DNA from: Pseudomonas sp. HS6
Lineage (GTDB): Bacteria > Pseudomonadota > Gammaproteobacteria > Pseudomonadales > Pseudomonadaceae
DNA length: 64,000 bases
Assembly: GCF_023375815.1 (NCBI RefSeq)
Contig: NZ_CP067412.1
Coordinates: 1,364,001 to 1,428,000, forward strand
Direction: 5' to 3'
The notes below the pieces were generated by a model, which worked only from the letters and a program-made list of their open reading frames with translations, was not told the origin of the DNA and did not search any database. Below, piece after piece: positions 36,861-46,202 of the stretch. Position 1 is the stretch's first letter; each line of letters begins with the position of its first letter. The position numbers were made by a program, and so were the translations under genes.

Positions 36861-37356
36861 ATGCCTGCAATTCCTTGATCCAGAACAGCATGCGCCCGTG
36901 ACTCGGATCGAACATGCCCGGCGCAAAACCGAATTTGGCGTAGGAACCCTGGGCCACAGCGTTGCCTTCAAGCACTTCCAGGGTGATCTTGCAGCAACCA
37001 CGCTGACGGGCGATGTCCTCGACCTTGCGCAGCATTTTCTGGCTCAGCCCCAGGCCTCGAAACTTCGACACCACTGACACGTCATGCACGTTGACCAGCG
37101 GTTTGCAGGCAAAGGTCGAAAACCCTTCAAAGCAGTTGACCAGACCTGCCGGTTCGCCGCCGACAAAGGCCAGGACGCTGAACGCGTGAGGCCGCTTGGC
37201 CAGTTCTGCGGGCAGTTGCTGCAACAGTTCAGGGGCAATCGGATGGCCGCCGCCCATCGGGTCTTCGGCGTAATGATTGAGTACCACACCGATAGCCTCG
37301 GCATGCACCGGGTTGGTATAGCTGGCTTGAAGCACAAGAATATCTGCGGAATCCAT
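36859..37356 (-). CDS. GNAT-family N-acetyltransferase
   Basis: 165 residues from the ATG at 37356, preceded by GAGGAAGGAA. The core GNAT pattern is VVSKFRGLGLSQKMLRKVED (the R/Q-x-x-G-x-G/A acetyl-CoA loop), then ITLEVLEGNAVAQGSYAKFGF. The acceptor is unknown; the family includes amine, antibiotic and peptide N-terminal acetyltransferases. It stands alone between convergent terminators and the DinB gene. Confidence 0.85.
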   Translation of the reverse strand: MDSADILVLQASYTNPVHAEAIGVVLNHYAEDPMGGGHPIAPELLQQLPAELAKRPHAFSVLAFVGGEPAGLVNCFEGFSTFACKPLVNVHDVSVVSKFRGLGLSQKMLRKVEDIARQRGCCKITLEVLEGNAVAQGSYAKFGFAPGMFDPSHGRMLFWIKELQA

Positions 37357-37454
37357 TTCCTTCCTCGATCGCTCGGAGCCCCGGCGCGTTAGATACGCAC
37401 TGATAGGCGCACCGACCTTAGCGCGAGGCACCCCCCGGCCACAACCCGGCCGTT

Positions 37455-38036
37455 TCAGTGGCCCCAGATCAGTTCTTCCGTCCAGCCCAGTTCGGCGAAA
37501 TCCTCGGCCCGTAACCCGGACTCGCCGGCACAGAAGAACTCATCCAGTTGCGGCGGTTTCACCGGCGTGTCGCTGAGCATGGCGTGGACCTGGCCACGAT
37601 GGTGGATCTGATGTTCGAACAGGTGCGAAATCATCCGCAGACGGCTGTCGTGCTGCGGTGTGTCGCGGGCGATGGTGACGATGCGGCCCAGATCGGCATC
37701 GCGCAGTTGCTCGCAATAAGCGATCAAGCGGCGGTCGACGTGCGCCTGCTCACGGCGCAAGGCCTGCGCTTCGGTGAACGGTTCGTCCACGTTGAAAAAC
37801 ACGTAGCAATCGGGATGCGGCTCATCACTGCGCAACTCACGCTCCAGCGCATCGACGTAGAACCCGTCGCAGGTGAGAATGTGATTGAGGATCAGGCGAA
37901 TGCTCGGGAAAAAACTCACCCTGGGCGCCGCCAGCTGCACGTCGTCGAGTTGCAGCCATGCCTTGGCCAGTCGGTGATTGGCCCAGGCGTTCTGATAAGC
38001 CATGGACAGCAAGTGATGGGACAGTGGCTGAGTCAT
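37455..38036 (-). CDS. DinB-family protein
   Basis: 193 residues from the ATG at 38036; a longer frame to 38198 exists but adds no convincing domain. A four-helix DinB bundle is predicted with a metal triad: H52 (LILNHILTCDG) and the pair in HLFEHQIHHRGQVHAM (H142, H146). Such proteins are often damage-induced or thiol-dependent transferases; the actual role is unknown. It lies 17 bases after zapE on the same strand and is probably co-transcribed with it. Confidence 0.85.
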   Translation of the reverse strand: MTQPLSHHLLSMAYQNAWANHRLAKAWLQLDDVQLAAPRVSFFPSIRLILNHILTCDGFYVDALERELRSDEPHPDCYVFFNVDEPFTEAQALRREQAHVDRRLIAYCEQLRDADLGRIVTIARDTPQHDSRLRMISHLFEHQIHHRGQVHAMLSDTPVKPPQLDEFFCAGESGLRAEDFAELGWTEELIWGH

Positions 38037-38053
38037 TTCGCGCCCTCCGTGCA

Positions 38054-39172
38054 TCAGGTGTCGGCAAAGCGTTGCAGCTGCATCTCCTGCAAGCGGCTTA
38101 AGGTCCGGCGGAACGGGAATTCCAGATAGCCCTCGGTGTACAGCGCGTCCATCGGCACATCGGCCTCGATGTACAGCGGCACCTTGCGGTCGTAGCACTC
38201 GTCGACCAGCGCGATGAAGCGCCGTACGCCGTCATCGTGCACTGACAGTTGCGGCAACTCACGGTCGCCGGCCACCACACGCTCCGCTCCGTCCTCGGTG
38301 CCCCGGGCGATCCGCCCTTCACGCTTCTGCGCGCTCAGGTTCGGCACCTCGCTCAACAGAATAGCCCGGTAGGCGTCGCACAGCGCGATGAAGTCCATGG
38401 CCGCGAACGGTTGCTCGCAAAGGTCCGCGTAACGGCACCACAACACCGACTCGCTGGCCTTCACCACATTCAAGGCGCGGTAGCCGACCGGCACCGGTTC
38501 TGAGTTGGCGCCCTGCCCGGCCGCCAATGCGTCGAACACCTTGGCCAGTGCGCAACCCTGCTCCGGGACCGCCACCCAATAGCGTTGTTCGAGGGCACCC
38601 GGATGCAAACGATGGTCTTCGGCACCGTTCACCGCAACCACCTGCATATGCTGCTTGATCGCCGTGATCGCCGGCAGGAAGCGGTCGCGATTGAAGCCGT
38701 CGGCATACAGCTGATCCGGCGGCAGGTTGGAGGTGCAGACCACCACCACGCCTTCGTCGAACATCACCTGGAACAACCGGCCGAGGATGATCGCATCGCC
38801 GATGTCATTGACGAACAGTTCGTCGAAACACAGCACCCGTACTTCGGCCGCCAACTCCCTGGCCAGGGCCCGCAGCGGATCGGCAATACCGGTCAGTTGA
38901 AACGAGCGCTGGTGGACCCAGCCCATGAAGTGATGAAAGTGCTGACGCCGGGCCGGCACTCGCAGGCTTTGATGGAACTGGTCCATCAGCCAGGTCTTGC
39001 CGCGCCCGACCGGCCCCCACAGATAAACGCCGGTGACCGAACGGGCACCGGCGTGCAGGGCTTCATGGCATTTTTGCAACGCCCAGACCGCGTGCTCCTG
39101 GGCTTCATCCTGGATGAAGCCCTTGTGCTCGACGGCATGTTGCCAGGCGCTTAAGGGAGAGTCGAAAGTCAT
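38054..39172 (-). CDS. zapE: ZapE, AFG1-type cell-division ATPase
   Basis: 372 residues. Walker A is GPVGRGKT (53-60), Walker B VRVLCFDELFV (111-121), and the sensor region is VVVCTSNLPPDQLYADG. It is the bacterial AFG1/LACE1 homologue. ZapE interacts with FtsZ at the septum, mostly under low oxygen or stress. The start is the ATG at 39172. Pseudomonads may carry two AFG1-like proteins, so the symbol is by family. Confidence 0.88.
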   Translation of the reverse strand: MTFDSPLSAWQHAVEHKGFIQDEAQEHAVWALQKCHEALHAGARSVTGVYLWGPVGRGKTWLMDQFHQSLRVPARRQHFHHFMGWVHQRSFQLTGIADPLRALARELAAEVRVLCFDELFVNDIGDAIILGRLFQVMFDEGVVVVCTSNLPPDQLYADGFNRDRFLPAITAIKQHMQVVAVNGAEDHRLHPGALEQRYWVAVPEQGCALAKVFDALAAGQGANSEPVPVGYRALNVVKASESVLWCRYADLCEQPFAAMDFIALCDAYRAILLSEVPNLSAQKREGRIARGTEDGAERVVAGDRELPQLSVHDDGVRRFIALVDECYDRKVPLYIEADVPMDALYTEGYLEFPFRRTLSRLQEMQLQRFADT

Positions 39173-39194
39173 GCGCGGCAGTATGCCACGATGG

Positions 39195-39536
39195 CTACAC
39201 GGAAATATCCAACCGTGCGATTTTGCCCTGCTCGTTGAGGCGAAAGGTGTAGCACAGTTCCAGCGGGCTGCCGGGAAACGTCCCGGAAATCAGCCCTTGC
39301 ACCAGCACTTTGCCGGTTCGCTGCTGCACGCCCAGCACTTCGACCCGTGGCTGATAGCGGCGGGCGGTGTCTTGCATCCAGTGGGCGATAGCCTGAGCGC
39401 CGACCTGATGATGGCCTTCATCGAACACGTGGGCATCCTCGGCAAAATAACTGCCGACCCGGGACGTATCCCGAGCATTGGCGGCGTTGATGTACTCAAC
39501 GATGGCCGGGGCGAGTATCGAGATGGGATGGAACAT
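39195..39536 (-). CDS. NTF2-like (SnoaL-type) small protein
   Basis: 113 residues, starting MFHPISILAPAIVEYINAAN. The cone-shaped NTF2 pattern is seen in YFAEDAHVFDEGHHQVG and GLISGTFPGSPLELCYTFRL. Family members are small binding proteins or isomerases with no general function. It lies 22 bases upstream of zapE on the same strand; the WYL regulator gene just before it may control it. Confidence 0.8.
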   Translation of the reverse strand: MFHPISILAPAIVEYINAANARDTSRVGSYFAEDAHVFDEGHHQVGAQAIAHWMQDTARRYQPRVEVLGVQQRTGKVLVQGLISGTFPGSPLELCYTFRLNEQGKIARLDISV

Positions 39537-39587
39537 GAGTGCAGCTCCTTGTTTTCGGTTCTGTCGCCATCCTAGAACAGCCCTGCG

Positions 39588-40304
39588 TCAGTTTTCGTCA
39601 GGAGTGAAGCGCCCGCTTTCGTCCAGTTGCATCTGCCGCTGCCAGGTGCGCAGCAGGTCGCTGCGACGCCCCGGATAACGCTCGCCCTGCAGGCTGGCCG
39701 CAGAAATCCGGTCGGTTCGGAACGTGCGATATGCGCTGCGCAACTCGCACCACGCCACAATGATCCGCACCTCGTTGAGAAACCCCAGCGCCAAGGGCCA
39801 GATCAAGCGCTGGCTCGGCACCTGCTGTGCGTCGGCGTAATCGATGTGCAGCTTGGCCTGATCGCGGATCGCCTGACGGAACACATTCAACGGCACTGCG
39901 TTCTGCGGAAACCCGTAACCGGGCGGCCCGGGCATCACTGTCGGATTGCGCATCGCCTCCTGGGCCTGTGGATCCAGCACCGCCGCAATTTTTGCCAGAG
40001 CATCCGCTGCGGCTTTGCTCAGGACCTCGTCGCCGCGTTGATCGACATAGCGCAGTCCCAGGACGATGGCTTCGGTCTCGTCGGCGTTTAGCATCAGCGG
40101 CGGCAGAAACAGACCGCTGCGCAACACATAACCGATGCCCGCCTCGCCACGAATCGGCGCACCGAGCGCCGTCAATTCGGCGATGTCGCGATAGAGGGTG
40201 CGTTCGGAGATTTCCAGCTCGGAGGCCAACGTCGCGGCGGTCACCGGGCGTTTCTTGCCACGCAGCACTTGCAGCAGGGTCAATAGGCGAGTGGTTCGCG
40301 ACAC
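39588..40304 (-). CDS. YafY-type WYL-domain transcriptional regulator
   Basis: 238 residues from a GTG at 40304. The N-terminal HTH_11 helix-turn-helix is TAATLASELEISERTLYRDIAEL. A WYL domain follows at about 130-210, with VPSQRLIWPLALGF and the WCELRSAYRTFRTDRI segment. WYL proteins bind nucleic acid or nucleotide ligands and often repress nearby genes, so the NTF2-like gene downstream is a possible target. The Shine-Dalgarno is weak. Confidence 0.88.
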   Translation of the reverse strand: MSRTTRLLTLLQVLRGKKRPVTAATLASELEISERTLYRDIAELTALGAPIRGEAGIGYVLRSGLFLPPLMLNADETEAIVLGLRYVDQRGDEVLSKAAADALAKIAAVLDPQAQEAMRNPTVMPGPPGYGFPQNAVPLNVFRQAIRDQAKLHIDYADAQQVPSQRLIWPLALGFLNEVRIIVAWCELRSAYRTFRTDRISAASLQGERYPGRRSDLLRTWQRQMQLDESGRFTPDEN

Positions 40305-40401
40305 GATGTGAGGCTCTGGGCAGAAATTTGCCGGAGCTTAGCAGAGCCTGGTGTCAGAAATTGTCAGGAGCTTTCGACAGCCGAAAGCTCCCGATGAAGT
40401 C

Positions 40402-41361
40402 TCAAACGTCGACTTTGTGCCGGGCCGCGTACAGGCACAACATCTCCATGGCCAGGGTCGCCGCCGCCAGCGACGTCACGTCCGCGTGGTCATAGGCCGG
40501 GGCCACCTCCACCACGTCCATGCCCACCAGATTGATCCCGCGTAATCCGCCGAGGATCTCCAGCGCCTGCACCGTGCTCAACCCGCCGCAGACCGGCGTG
40601 CCGGTGCCCGGTGCGAAGGCCGGATCCAGGCAGTCGATGTCGAACGTCAGGTATACCGGGTTGTCCCCGACCCGCGCACGAATGGCCTCGACAATCGCTT
40701 CGCAGCCCCGGCGATGCACCTGCCGCGCGTCCAGCACCTGGAAGCCCTGATGATCGTCATTGGTGGTGCGCAAACCGATCTGCACCGAGCGCGCCGGATC
40801 CACCAGCCCTTCCCGCGCCGCGTGCCAGAACATGGTGCCGTGATCGACGCGTTTGCCGCCCTCGTCAGGCCAGGTGTCGCTGTGGGCGTCGAAGTGGATC
40901 AGCGACAGCGTGCCGTGCTTGCGCGCATGGGCCTTGAGCAGCGGGTAGCTGATGAAGTGATCGCCGCCGAACGTGAGCATCGCGCTGCCGGAATTCAGGA
41001 TGTGCTCGGCGTGGGCCTCGATGCTCTCCGGAATGGTGTGCGGCGAGCCGTAATCGAAGTCGCAGTCGCCGTAGTCGATTACTGCGAGGTGATCGAACGG
41101 ATCGAACGCCCACGGCCAGTGACGTTCCCAGGCGATCCCGGTGGACGCCGCACGAATCCCCCGAGGCCCGAAACGCGCGCCCGGACGGTTGCTGGTGGCG
41201 GTGTCGAACGGCACGCCGCTGACCGCCACGTCCACGCCGCGCAAGTCGCGGCTGTAGCGCCGGCGCATGAAACTGGTGATCCCGGCGTAGGTGCTTTCGG
41301 CAGCGGTGCCGTAGAGGCTGTCACGGGTCAGAGCCTGATCGTTCTGCATTGGCACGTCCAT
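40402..41361 (-). CDS. speB: Agmatinase/guanidino-ureohydrolase family enzyme (SpeB-like)
   Basis: 319 residues, AAAGGAG before the ATG. The binuclear manganese ligands are all present: H135 in GGDHFISYP, D158, H160 and D162 in HFDAHSDTW, and the pair in TFDIDCLDPAFAPGTGTP. Ureohydrolases of this length include agmatinase, guanidinobutyrase and guanidinopropionase; the residue after the GGDH motif is Phe, whereas Ser is usual, which may reflect another guanidino substrate. It lies 29 bases after a polyamine-type binding protein gene, so a guanidino compound or polyamine is likely taken up and cut to urea. Confidence 0.85.
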   Translation of the reverse strand: MDVPMQNDQALTRDSLYGTAAESTYAGITSFMRRRYSRDLRGVDVAVSGVPFDTATSNRPGARFGPRGIRAASTGIAWERHWPWAFDPFDHLAVIDYGDCDFDYGSPHTIPESIEAHAEHILNSGSAMLTFGGDHFISYPLLKAHARKHGTLSLIHFDAHSDTWPDEGGKRVDHGTMFWHAAREGLVDPARSVQIGLRTTNDDHQGFQVLDARQVHRRGCEAIVEAIRARVGDNPVYLTFDIDCLDPAFAPGTGTPVCGGLSTVQALEILGGLRGINLVGMDVVEVAPAYDHADVTSLAAATLAMEMLCLYAARHKVDV

Positions 41362-41390
41362 CGGTGTGCTCCTTTGGTTTTTATCCAGCG

Positions 41391-42482
41391 TTATTGATGG
41401 CTACGGAAAGTGGTCCACAAGCGCGTGCGCTGACGCATGTCCTTGAGGCTCATGCTGCGGTCGGCGTACAAGCGCTCGCGCACTTCGGGTTTCGGGTAGA
41501 TGTCCGGGTCATTGCGCACCGCTTCGTCCACCAGCGGCGTGGCAGCCTGGTTGGCGGTGGCGAAGAACAGCGTATTGGTCAACGCTGCTACGGATTCGGG
41601 GCGCAACATGAACTCGATGAAGGTGCGTGCGGCCTCCGGGTGCGGCGCGTCTTTGGGGATGGCGAGGTTGTCCTGCCACACCAGCGTGCCTTCTTTCGGG
41701 ATTCGGTAGGCCACTTCAAACGGCTTGTTGGCCTTGCGTGCCTGATCGGCAGCCATGCTTGCGTCACCGTTGTAGGTCAGCGCCAGGCACACGCTGCCGT
41801 TGGCCAGATCACTGATCTGCCGGCCCGTGGCGACGTAAAGCACCGAGGGTTGCAACTTCTGCAACAGGGCCTCAGCGGCGGCCAGATCGTTCTTGTCGGT
41901 GCTGTAGGGATCCTTGCCGAGGTAGTGCAGCGCCAGGCCGATCACTTCCTGCGGCGAATCGAGAATGGCGATCCCGCAATCCTTGAGCTTGCTGGCGTAT
42001 TCGGGCTTGAACAGCAGATCGAGGCTGTTGAGGGGCACATCCGGCAGCCGCTGCTTGACCGCTTCGACGTTCATGCCCAGGCCGAGCGTGCCCCAGGTGT
42101 AAGGCACGCCGTAACGGTTGCCGGGATCGACTGCTGCCAGTTTCTCCAGCAGGTCCGGATCCAGATTGGCGTAACCCTTGAGCCCGTCGTGAGGGATTTC
42201 CTTCAACGCGCCGGCGGCCAAGCCTCGGGCCAGCACGCTGGACGACGGCACCACCACGTCGTAGCCGCTGCCGCCGGTAAGCAGCTTGGTCTCCAGCACC
42301 TCGGAGGTATCGAAGGTGTCGTAGCGCACATGAATGCCGGTTTCCTTTTCGAAGCGCTGCAAGGTTTCAGGCGCCACGTAATCGGCCCAGCTGTAGAGGT
42401 TGAGCGTCTTGTCCTCGGCCTGGGCGGCGATGGAGACAGAGAGCAACAGCGCGGGTAAACACAGCTTGAACAAGGGAGCCAT
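41391..42482 (-). CDS. Orphan PotF-like polyamine-binding periplasmic protein
   Basis: 363 residues; the ATG at 42482 gives a clean signal peptide (MAPLFKLCLPALLLSVSIAAQA). The mature start LNLYSWADYVAPETLQRFEKETG and PYTWGTLGLGMN are the PotD/PotF fold with tryptophan ring contacts. No ATPase or permease genes lie near, so it must use a transporter encoded elsewhere or act as a sensor. It is followed by the agmatinase-family gene, with which it should be co-transcribed. A LysR gene diverges from it. Confidence 0.9.
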   Translation of the reverse strand: MAPLFKLCLPALLLSVSIAAQAEDKTLNLYSWADYVAPETLQRFEKETGIHVRYDTFDTSEVLETKLLTGGSGYDVVVPSSSVLARGLAAGALKEIPHDGLKGYANLDPDLLEKLAAVDPGNRYGVPYTWGTLGLGMNVEAVKQRLPDVPLNSLDLLFKPEYASKLKDCGIAILDSPQEVIGLALHYLGKDPYSTDKNDLAAAEALLQKLQPSVLYVATGRQISDLANGSVCLALTYNGDASMAADQARKANKPFEVAYRIPKEGTLVWQDNLAIPKDAPHPEAARTFIEFMLRPESVAALTNTLFFATANQAATPLVDEAVRNDPDIYPKPEVRERLYADRSMSLKDMRQRTRLWTTFRSHQ

Positions 42483-42582
42483 GACGAAACACCTGACCGG
42501 AGGAAGTGGTTGCAGGATGCGCCGTCGGATACATTGGAGAAATATCAAGTTTGTTAACCTGACTTTATGCCGGAGTAATGTG

Positions 42583-43482
42583 ATGCTCGGTCAGCTCCAC
42601 GATGTCGATTTGCAACTCCTGCGCCTGTTTCTCGGGGTGGTCGAATCCAACGGTTTCAGCGCCGCCCAAGGCGAATTGGGCTTGAGCCAGTCGAGCATCA
42701 GCCAGCAAATGGCCAAGCTGGAAACCCGTCTCGGCTATCGGGTTTGCAACCGTGGCAAGGGCGGTTTCAGCCTGACGCCCAAGGGCGAACAACTGCTGAT
42801 TGCCGCGCGCAGCCTGTTCGATTCGATTGAAACCTTCCGCCATCAATCCAACGGCGTCGCCGGGCGCTTGATCGGCGAGGTGCGTCTGGGCCTGTCGGAG
42901 GCGGTCGATCAATCGGTGCTGCAACGGGTGGCAGAGGCGATCCGGCGGTTTCGCGAGCGGGACGAATCGGTGCGCATCGAACTGATCAGCGCCATGCCCG
43001 GCGAAATGGAGCGTCTACTGTTGCAACAGCGGCTGGACCTGGCCATCGGTTATTTCTCCCAGGTGCAGAGCGCGTTCGACTACCGCGAACTGTTCAGCGA
43101 AACCCAGCATTTGTACTGCGCCCCCGGCCATCCGCTGTTCACCGACGATGCCCCCGATGACGCAGCCTTGCTGGCCTGTGACCGGGTCGATCACCCGTAT
43201 CGGTTCCTGCGCAGTGACGAGCCGTTTCAGGGCAAGGTCTGTTCGGCGCGCTCTGAACAGGTCGAAGGCACCCTCGCCTTCATTCTGTCCGGCAAACACG
43301 TCGGTTATCTGCCCAACCATTACGCACGCCAATGGCAGGACAAAGGTCTATTGAGACCAGTGCGCGAGGGTGAGTTGAGCTTTGAAGTGGCGTTCCATCT
43401 GGCCCGCCATCGGGCGCAGGTGCCGGGGGATGCGCAAAAGGCGTTTGAGGAAGATCTACTGTCAGCCTTTGGTCGAACCTGA
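42583..43482 (+). CDS. LysR-family regulator of the divergent binding protein/agmatinase unit
   Basis: 299 residues from the ATG at 42583 after CGGAG. It has an N-terminal winged helix (DLQLLRLFLGVVESNGFSAAQ, SQSSISQQMAKLETRLGY) and a substrate-binding domain from about residue 90. The 100-base gap to the divergent binding protein gene is typical LTTR layout, so it probably responds to a polyamine or guanidino ligand. The next gene on the same strand is a nucleobase permease that starts 99 bases later and may be read from the same or its own promoter. Confidence 0.88.
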   Translation: MLGQLHDVDLQLLRLFLGVVESNGFSAAQGELGLSQSSISQQMAKLETRLGYRVCNRGKGGFSLTPKGEQLLIAARSLFDSIETFRHQSNGVAGRLIGEVRLGLSEAVDQSVLQRVAEAIRRFRERDESVRIELISAMPGEMERLLLQQRLDLAIGYFSQVQSAFDYRELFSETQHLYCAPGHPLFTDDAPDDAALLACDRVDHPYRFLRSDEPFQGKVCSARSEQVEGTLAFILSGKHVGYLPNHYARQWQDKGLLRPVREGELSFEVAFHLARHRAQVPGDAQKAFEEDLLSAFGRT

Positions 43483-43581
43483 CCTTTTGGGCAGTTTTAA
43501 TGCGTTGCCCTCGCTCCCCGCTTGCGGCATCCTGCGCACCCATTTTCCGACCCGGCCCCGCATTGCGGCACGCAAACCACC

Positions 43582-45048
43582 ATGACCGTCTCTGAAAAAG
43601 CCCCGCGCAACAACGATCTCATCTACGGTCTCAACGACCGTCCGCACTTCACCGCCACGGTGTTTGCCGCGCTGCAACACGTGCTGGCCAGCTTCGTCGG
43701 CATCATCACCCCGACCCTGATCATGGGCGGCGCCCTCGGCCTGCAAAGCGAAATCCCTTACCTGATCAGCATGGCGCTGTTCGTCTCCGGCCTCGGCACG
43801 TTCGTCCAGGCCAAGCGTTTCGGCCCGGTCGGTTCGGGACTGCTGTGCCTGCAAGGCACCAGTTTTTCCTTTATCAGCGTGATTCTCAGCGCCGGTTTCA
43901 TGGTCAAGGCCCGGGGCGGCGGCACCGACGAAATCCTGTCGACGATCTTCGGCGTGTGCTTCTTTGCAGCGTTCATCGAAGTGGTGTTGAGCCAGTTCAT
44001 CGGCAAGTTGCGCATGCTGATCACCCCGGTGGTGACCGGCACCATCATCACGCTGATGGGCCTGTCGCTGATCAAAGTGGCGATGACCGACATTGCCGGC
44101 GGCTTCGGCGCGGCGGATCTGGGCGCGGCCAGCCATGTGTTCCTGGCGGCGCTGGTGCTGGGCACTATCGTGGTGCTGAACCGGGTCGACGTACCGTTCC
44201 TGCGCCTGGGCGCGATTGTCATCGGCCTGACCCTCGGCTACGTGGTGGCGTGGCTGATGGGCACCGTGGATTTCGCCAACTTGCCCGAAGTGCCAGTGTT
44301 CAGCGTGCCGGTGCCGTTCAAGTACGGCTTCAACTTCGACTGGGTGGCGTTCGTGCCGGTGGCAGTGATTTTCCTGGTGTCGCCGCTCGAAGCTGCCGGT
44401 GACCTGACCGCCAACTCGATGATTTCCCGGCAACCGGTGAAAGGCCCGCTGTACATCCGCCGGATCAAGTCCGGGCTGCTCGCCGACGGCCTCAACTCGG
44501 CCATGGCCGCGGTGTTCAACAGCATGCCGATGGTGACCTTCGCCCAGAACAACGGGGTGATTCAACTCACCGGCGTGGCCAGCCGTTACGTAGCGTTCTT
44601 CATTGCCGGTCTGTTGGTACTGCTGGGTCTGTTCCCGATGATCGGCGCCGTGCTGCAACTGATGCCGAAACCGGTGCTCGGCGGCGCGGAGCTGGTGATG
44701 TTCGGCACTGTCGCCGTGGCCGGGATCAAGATCCTTGCCGAGGCCGGCCTGCATCGGCGCAACATGCTGATCGTGGCGATTTCCCTCGGCATGGGCCTGG
44801 GCATTGCCGCCGTGCCGGAAGTGCTGCGTGAACTGCCGCAGGCGCTGCGCAATATTTTCGAATCGCCGATCACCGTGGGTGCGCTGTGTGCGATCGTGCT
44901 GAACATCTTCCTGCCGGAAGAATTCATCGAGCTGGAAGAAGATGACTTCGACCCGGAAGCCTCTATCCTTCAGGTCATGGAAAACCCGGACGTGCCGGCC
45001 AAAGGTGAACCTGCATCAAAGGCCGCTGTCGCACAGTTGACCCGTTGA
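43582..45048 (+). CDS. NCS2 nucleobase:cation symporter (uracil/xanthine permease family)
   Basis: 488 residues from the ATG at 43582. About fourteen membrane helices are expected. NCS2 signatures are SPLEAAGDLTANSMISRQPV, with the key Glu and Asp, and FAQNNGVIQLTGVASRYV (the QNNGxxxxTGVxSR motif). It resembles the XanP/UacT/UapA branch, which carries xanthine or uric acid with protons. Substrate cannot be fixed without modelling. The C-terminal 50 residues are charged and cytoplasmic. Confidence 0.92.
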   Translation: MTVSEKAPRNNDLIYGLNDRPHFTATVFAALQHVLASFVGIITPTLIMGGALGLQSEIPYLISMALFVSGLGTFVQAKRFGPVGSGLLCLQGTSFSFISVILSAGFMVKARGGGTDEILSTIFGVCFFAAFIEVVLSQFIGKLRMLITPVVTGTIITLMGLSLIKVAMTDIAGGFGAADLGAASHVFLAALVLGTIVVLNRVDVPFLRLGAIVIGLTLGYVVAWLMGTVDFANLPEVPVFSVPVPFKYGFNFDWVAFVPVAVIFLVSPLEAAGDLTANSMISRQPVKGPLYIRRIKSGLLADGLNSAMAAVFNSMPMVTFAQNNGVIQLTGVASRYVAFFIAGLLVLLGLFPMIGAVLQLMPKPVLGGAELVMFGTVAVAGIKILAEAGLHRRNMLIVAISLGMGLGIAAVPEVLRELPQALRNIFESPITVGALCAIVLNIFLPEEFIELEEDDFDPEASILQVMENPDVPAKGEPASKAAVAQLTR

Positions 45049-45064
45049 TCCTGTCCGCTCGATG

Positions 45065-45103
45065 AAAAAAGGGCTGATACCGGCAACGGTTCAGCCCTTT
45101 TTC
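45065..45103 (+). terminator. Terminator of the permease gene
   Basis: AAAAAAGGGCTGA-loop-TTCAGCCCTTTTTC starts 16 bases after the stop; it precedes the lipoprotein start by about 15 bases, so that gene relies on a promoter inside or before it. Confidence 0.85.
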
Positions 45104-45118
45104 AATGAGAGAGCATCA

Positions 45119-45592
45119 ATGCGCCGCATCCAAGCCGTCCTCCTGTCCCTGCTTCTGCTCTCCCTCAGCGCCTGCGCGCTGTTTCCCAACCGCGACCCGG
45201 TGAACATCAACGTGGTCGGCGTCGAACCGCTGCCGAGCCAGGATCTGGAAGTGCGCTTCGCCATCAAGCTGCGGGTACAGAACCCCAATGAAACCGCCAT
45301 CGACTACAACGGCATCGCGCTGGATCTTGACGTGAACGGGCATTCCTTCGCGTCCGGTGTCAGCGATCAAAGCGGTTCCATTCCACGGTTCTCCGAAGCC
45401 ATCGTCAGCGTCCCGGTGAGCATTTCGGCGTTCTCGGTGCTGCGCCAGACGCTCGGCCTGAGTCAGACCCAGACCCTCGACAATCTGCCCTACGTGCTGC
45501 GCGGCAAACTGGCGGGCGGTGTGTTTGGCACCATGCGTTTTGTCGACAGCGGCAAGCTCAGTCTGCCCAAGGCCAGTGCCGCAACCTGGTAA
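45119..45592 (+). CDS. LEA type 2 (WHy-domain) lipoprotein
   Basis: 157 residues from the ATG at 45119 with a lipobox LLSLSAC (Cys near residue 20). The mature part is a LEA14/WHy-like beta-sandwich: VRFAIKLRVQNPNETAIDYNG is the typical start of this domain. LEA type 2 lipoproteins are linked to desiccation or envelope stress, but the bacterial role is not proven. It follows immediately after a terminator hairpin. Confidence 0.85.
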   Translation: MRRIQAVLLSLLLLSLSACALFPNRDPVNINVVGVEPLPSQDLEVRFAIKLRVQNPNETAIDYNGIALDLDVNGHSFASGVSDQSGSIPRFSEAIVSVPVSISAFSVLRQTLGLSQTQTLDNLPYVLRGKLAGGVFGTMRFVDSGKLSLPKASAATW

Positions 45593-45644
45593 AGATGCGG
45601 TAGCCTGCACGGCTCACTGACAGAAACAGGGAAGCCGCAGGTTT

Positions 45645-46202
45645 ATGGAAGACACCCCCACGTTGTACACCGAACGGCTGATCTTGCGTCCGCTGGAGCT
45701 GGCGGACGCAGAGGCCATCCAGCAGCAGTTTGCGCACTGGGAAGTAGTGCGTTATCTGAACGCCTTCGTGCCCTGGCCTTATCCGGTCGACGGCGCCCTC
45801 ACCTACCTGCGTGACATTGCGCTGCCTGCTGTTGCGGCGGGCAACGAGTGGCACTGGACGATCCGTCTCAAGTCGGCACCGGAGCAATTGATCGGCAACA
45901 TCAGCCTGATGATCGGGCCGGACGACAACCGTGGTTTCTGGCTCGCCCCGGCCTGGCAGGGCCAGGGTTTGATGACCGAAGCCAGCGAAGTCGTCACCCA
46001 GTACTGGTTCGAAACCCTCGATCAATCGGTGTTGCGCGCGCCGAAAGCCGCACCGAACCTTGGCTCGCGAAAGCTCTCGGAGCGCACCGGCATGCGGCTG
46101 ATCCGCACGGATGAGGACAACTTCGTCGGCGGACGTTTCCCGCGGGAAATCTGGGAAATCACCCGTGAAGAATGGCGGCGTCGACAGTCCGTCAAACCGT
46201 GA
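45645..46202 (+). CDS. RimJ/RimL-type GNAT acetyltransferase
   Basis: 185 residues. It begins [20 protein letters not shown], the usual start of the GNAT_3/RimJ group, and has [18 protein letters not shown] (acetyl-CoA loop) and the [14 protein letters not shown] segment, which is the N-x-x-S-x-x-L-x-x-x-G pattern. Acceptors may be protein N-termini, amino acids or antibiotics. The last eleven bases overlap the stop of the convergent nitrilase gene. Confidence 0.87.
   Translation: MEDTPTLYTERLILRPLELADAEAIQQQFAHWEVVRYLNAFVPWPYPVDGALTYLRDIALPAVAAGNEWHWTIRLKSAPEQLIGNISLMIGPDDNRGFWLAPAWQGQGLMTEASEVVTQYWFETLDQSVLRAPKAAPNLGSRKLSERTGMRLIRTDEDNFVGGRFPREIWEITREEWRRRQSVKP

Noticed and set aside
43462..44754. 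A 430-residue minus-strand frame over the NCS2 permease
   Set aside because: Antisense of membrane helices gives His/Gln/Asp-rich nonsense protein.
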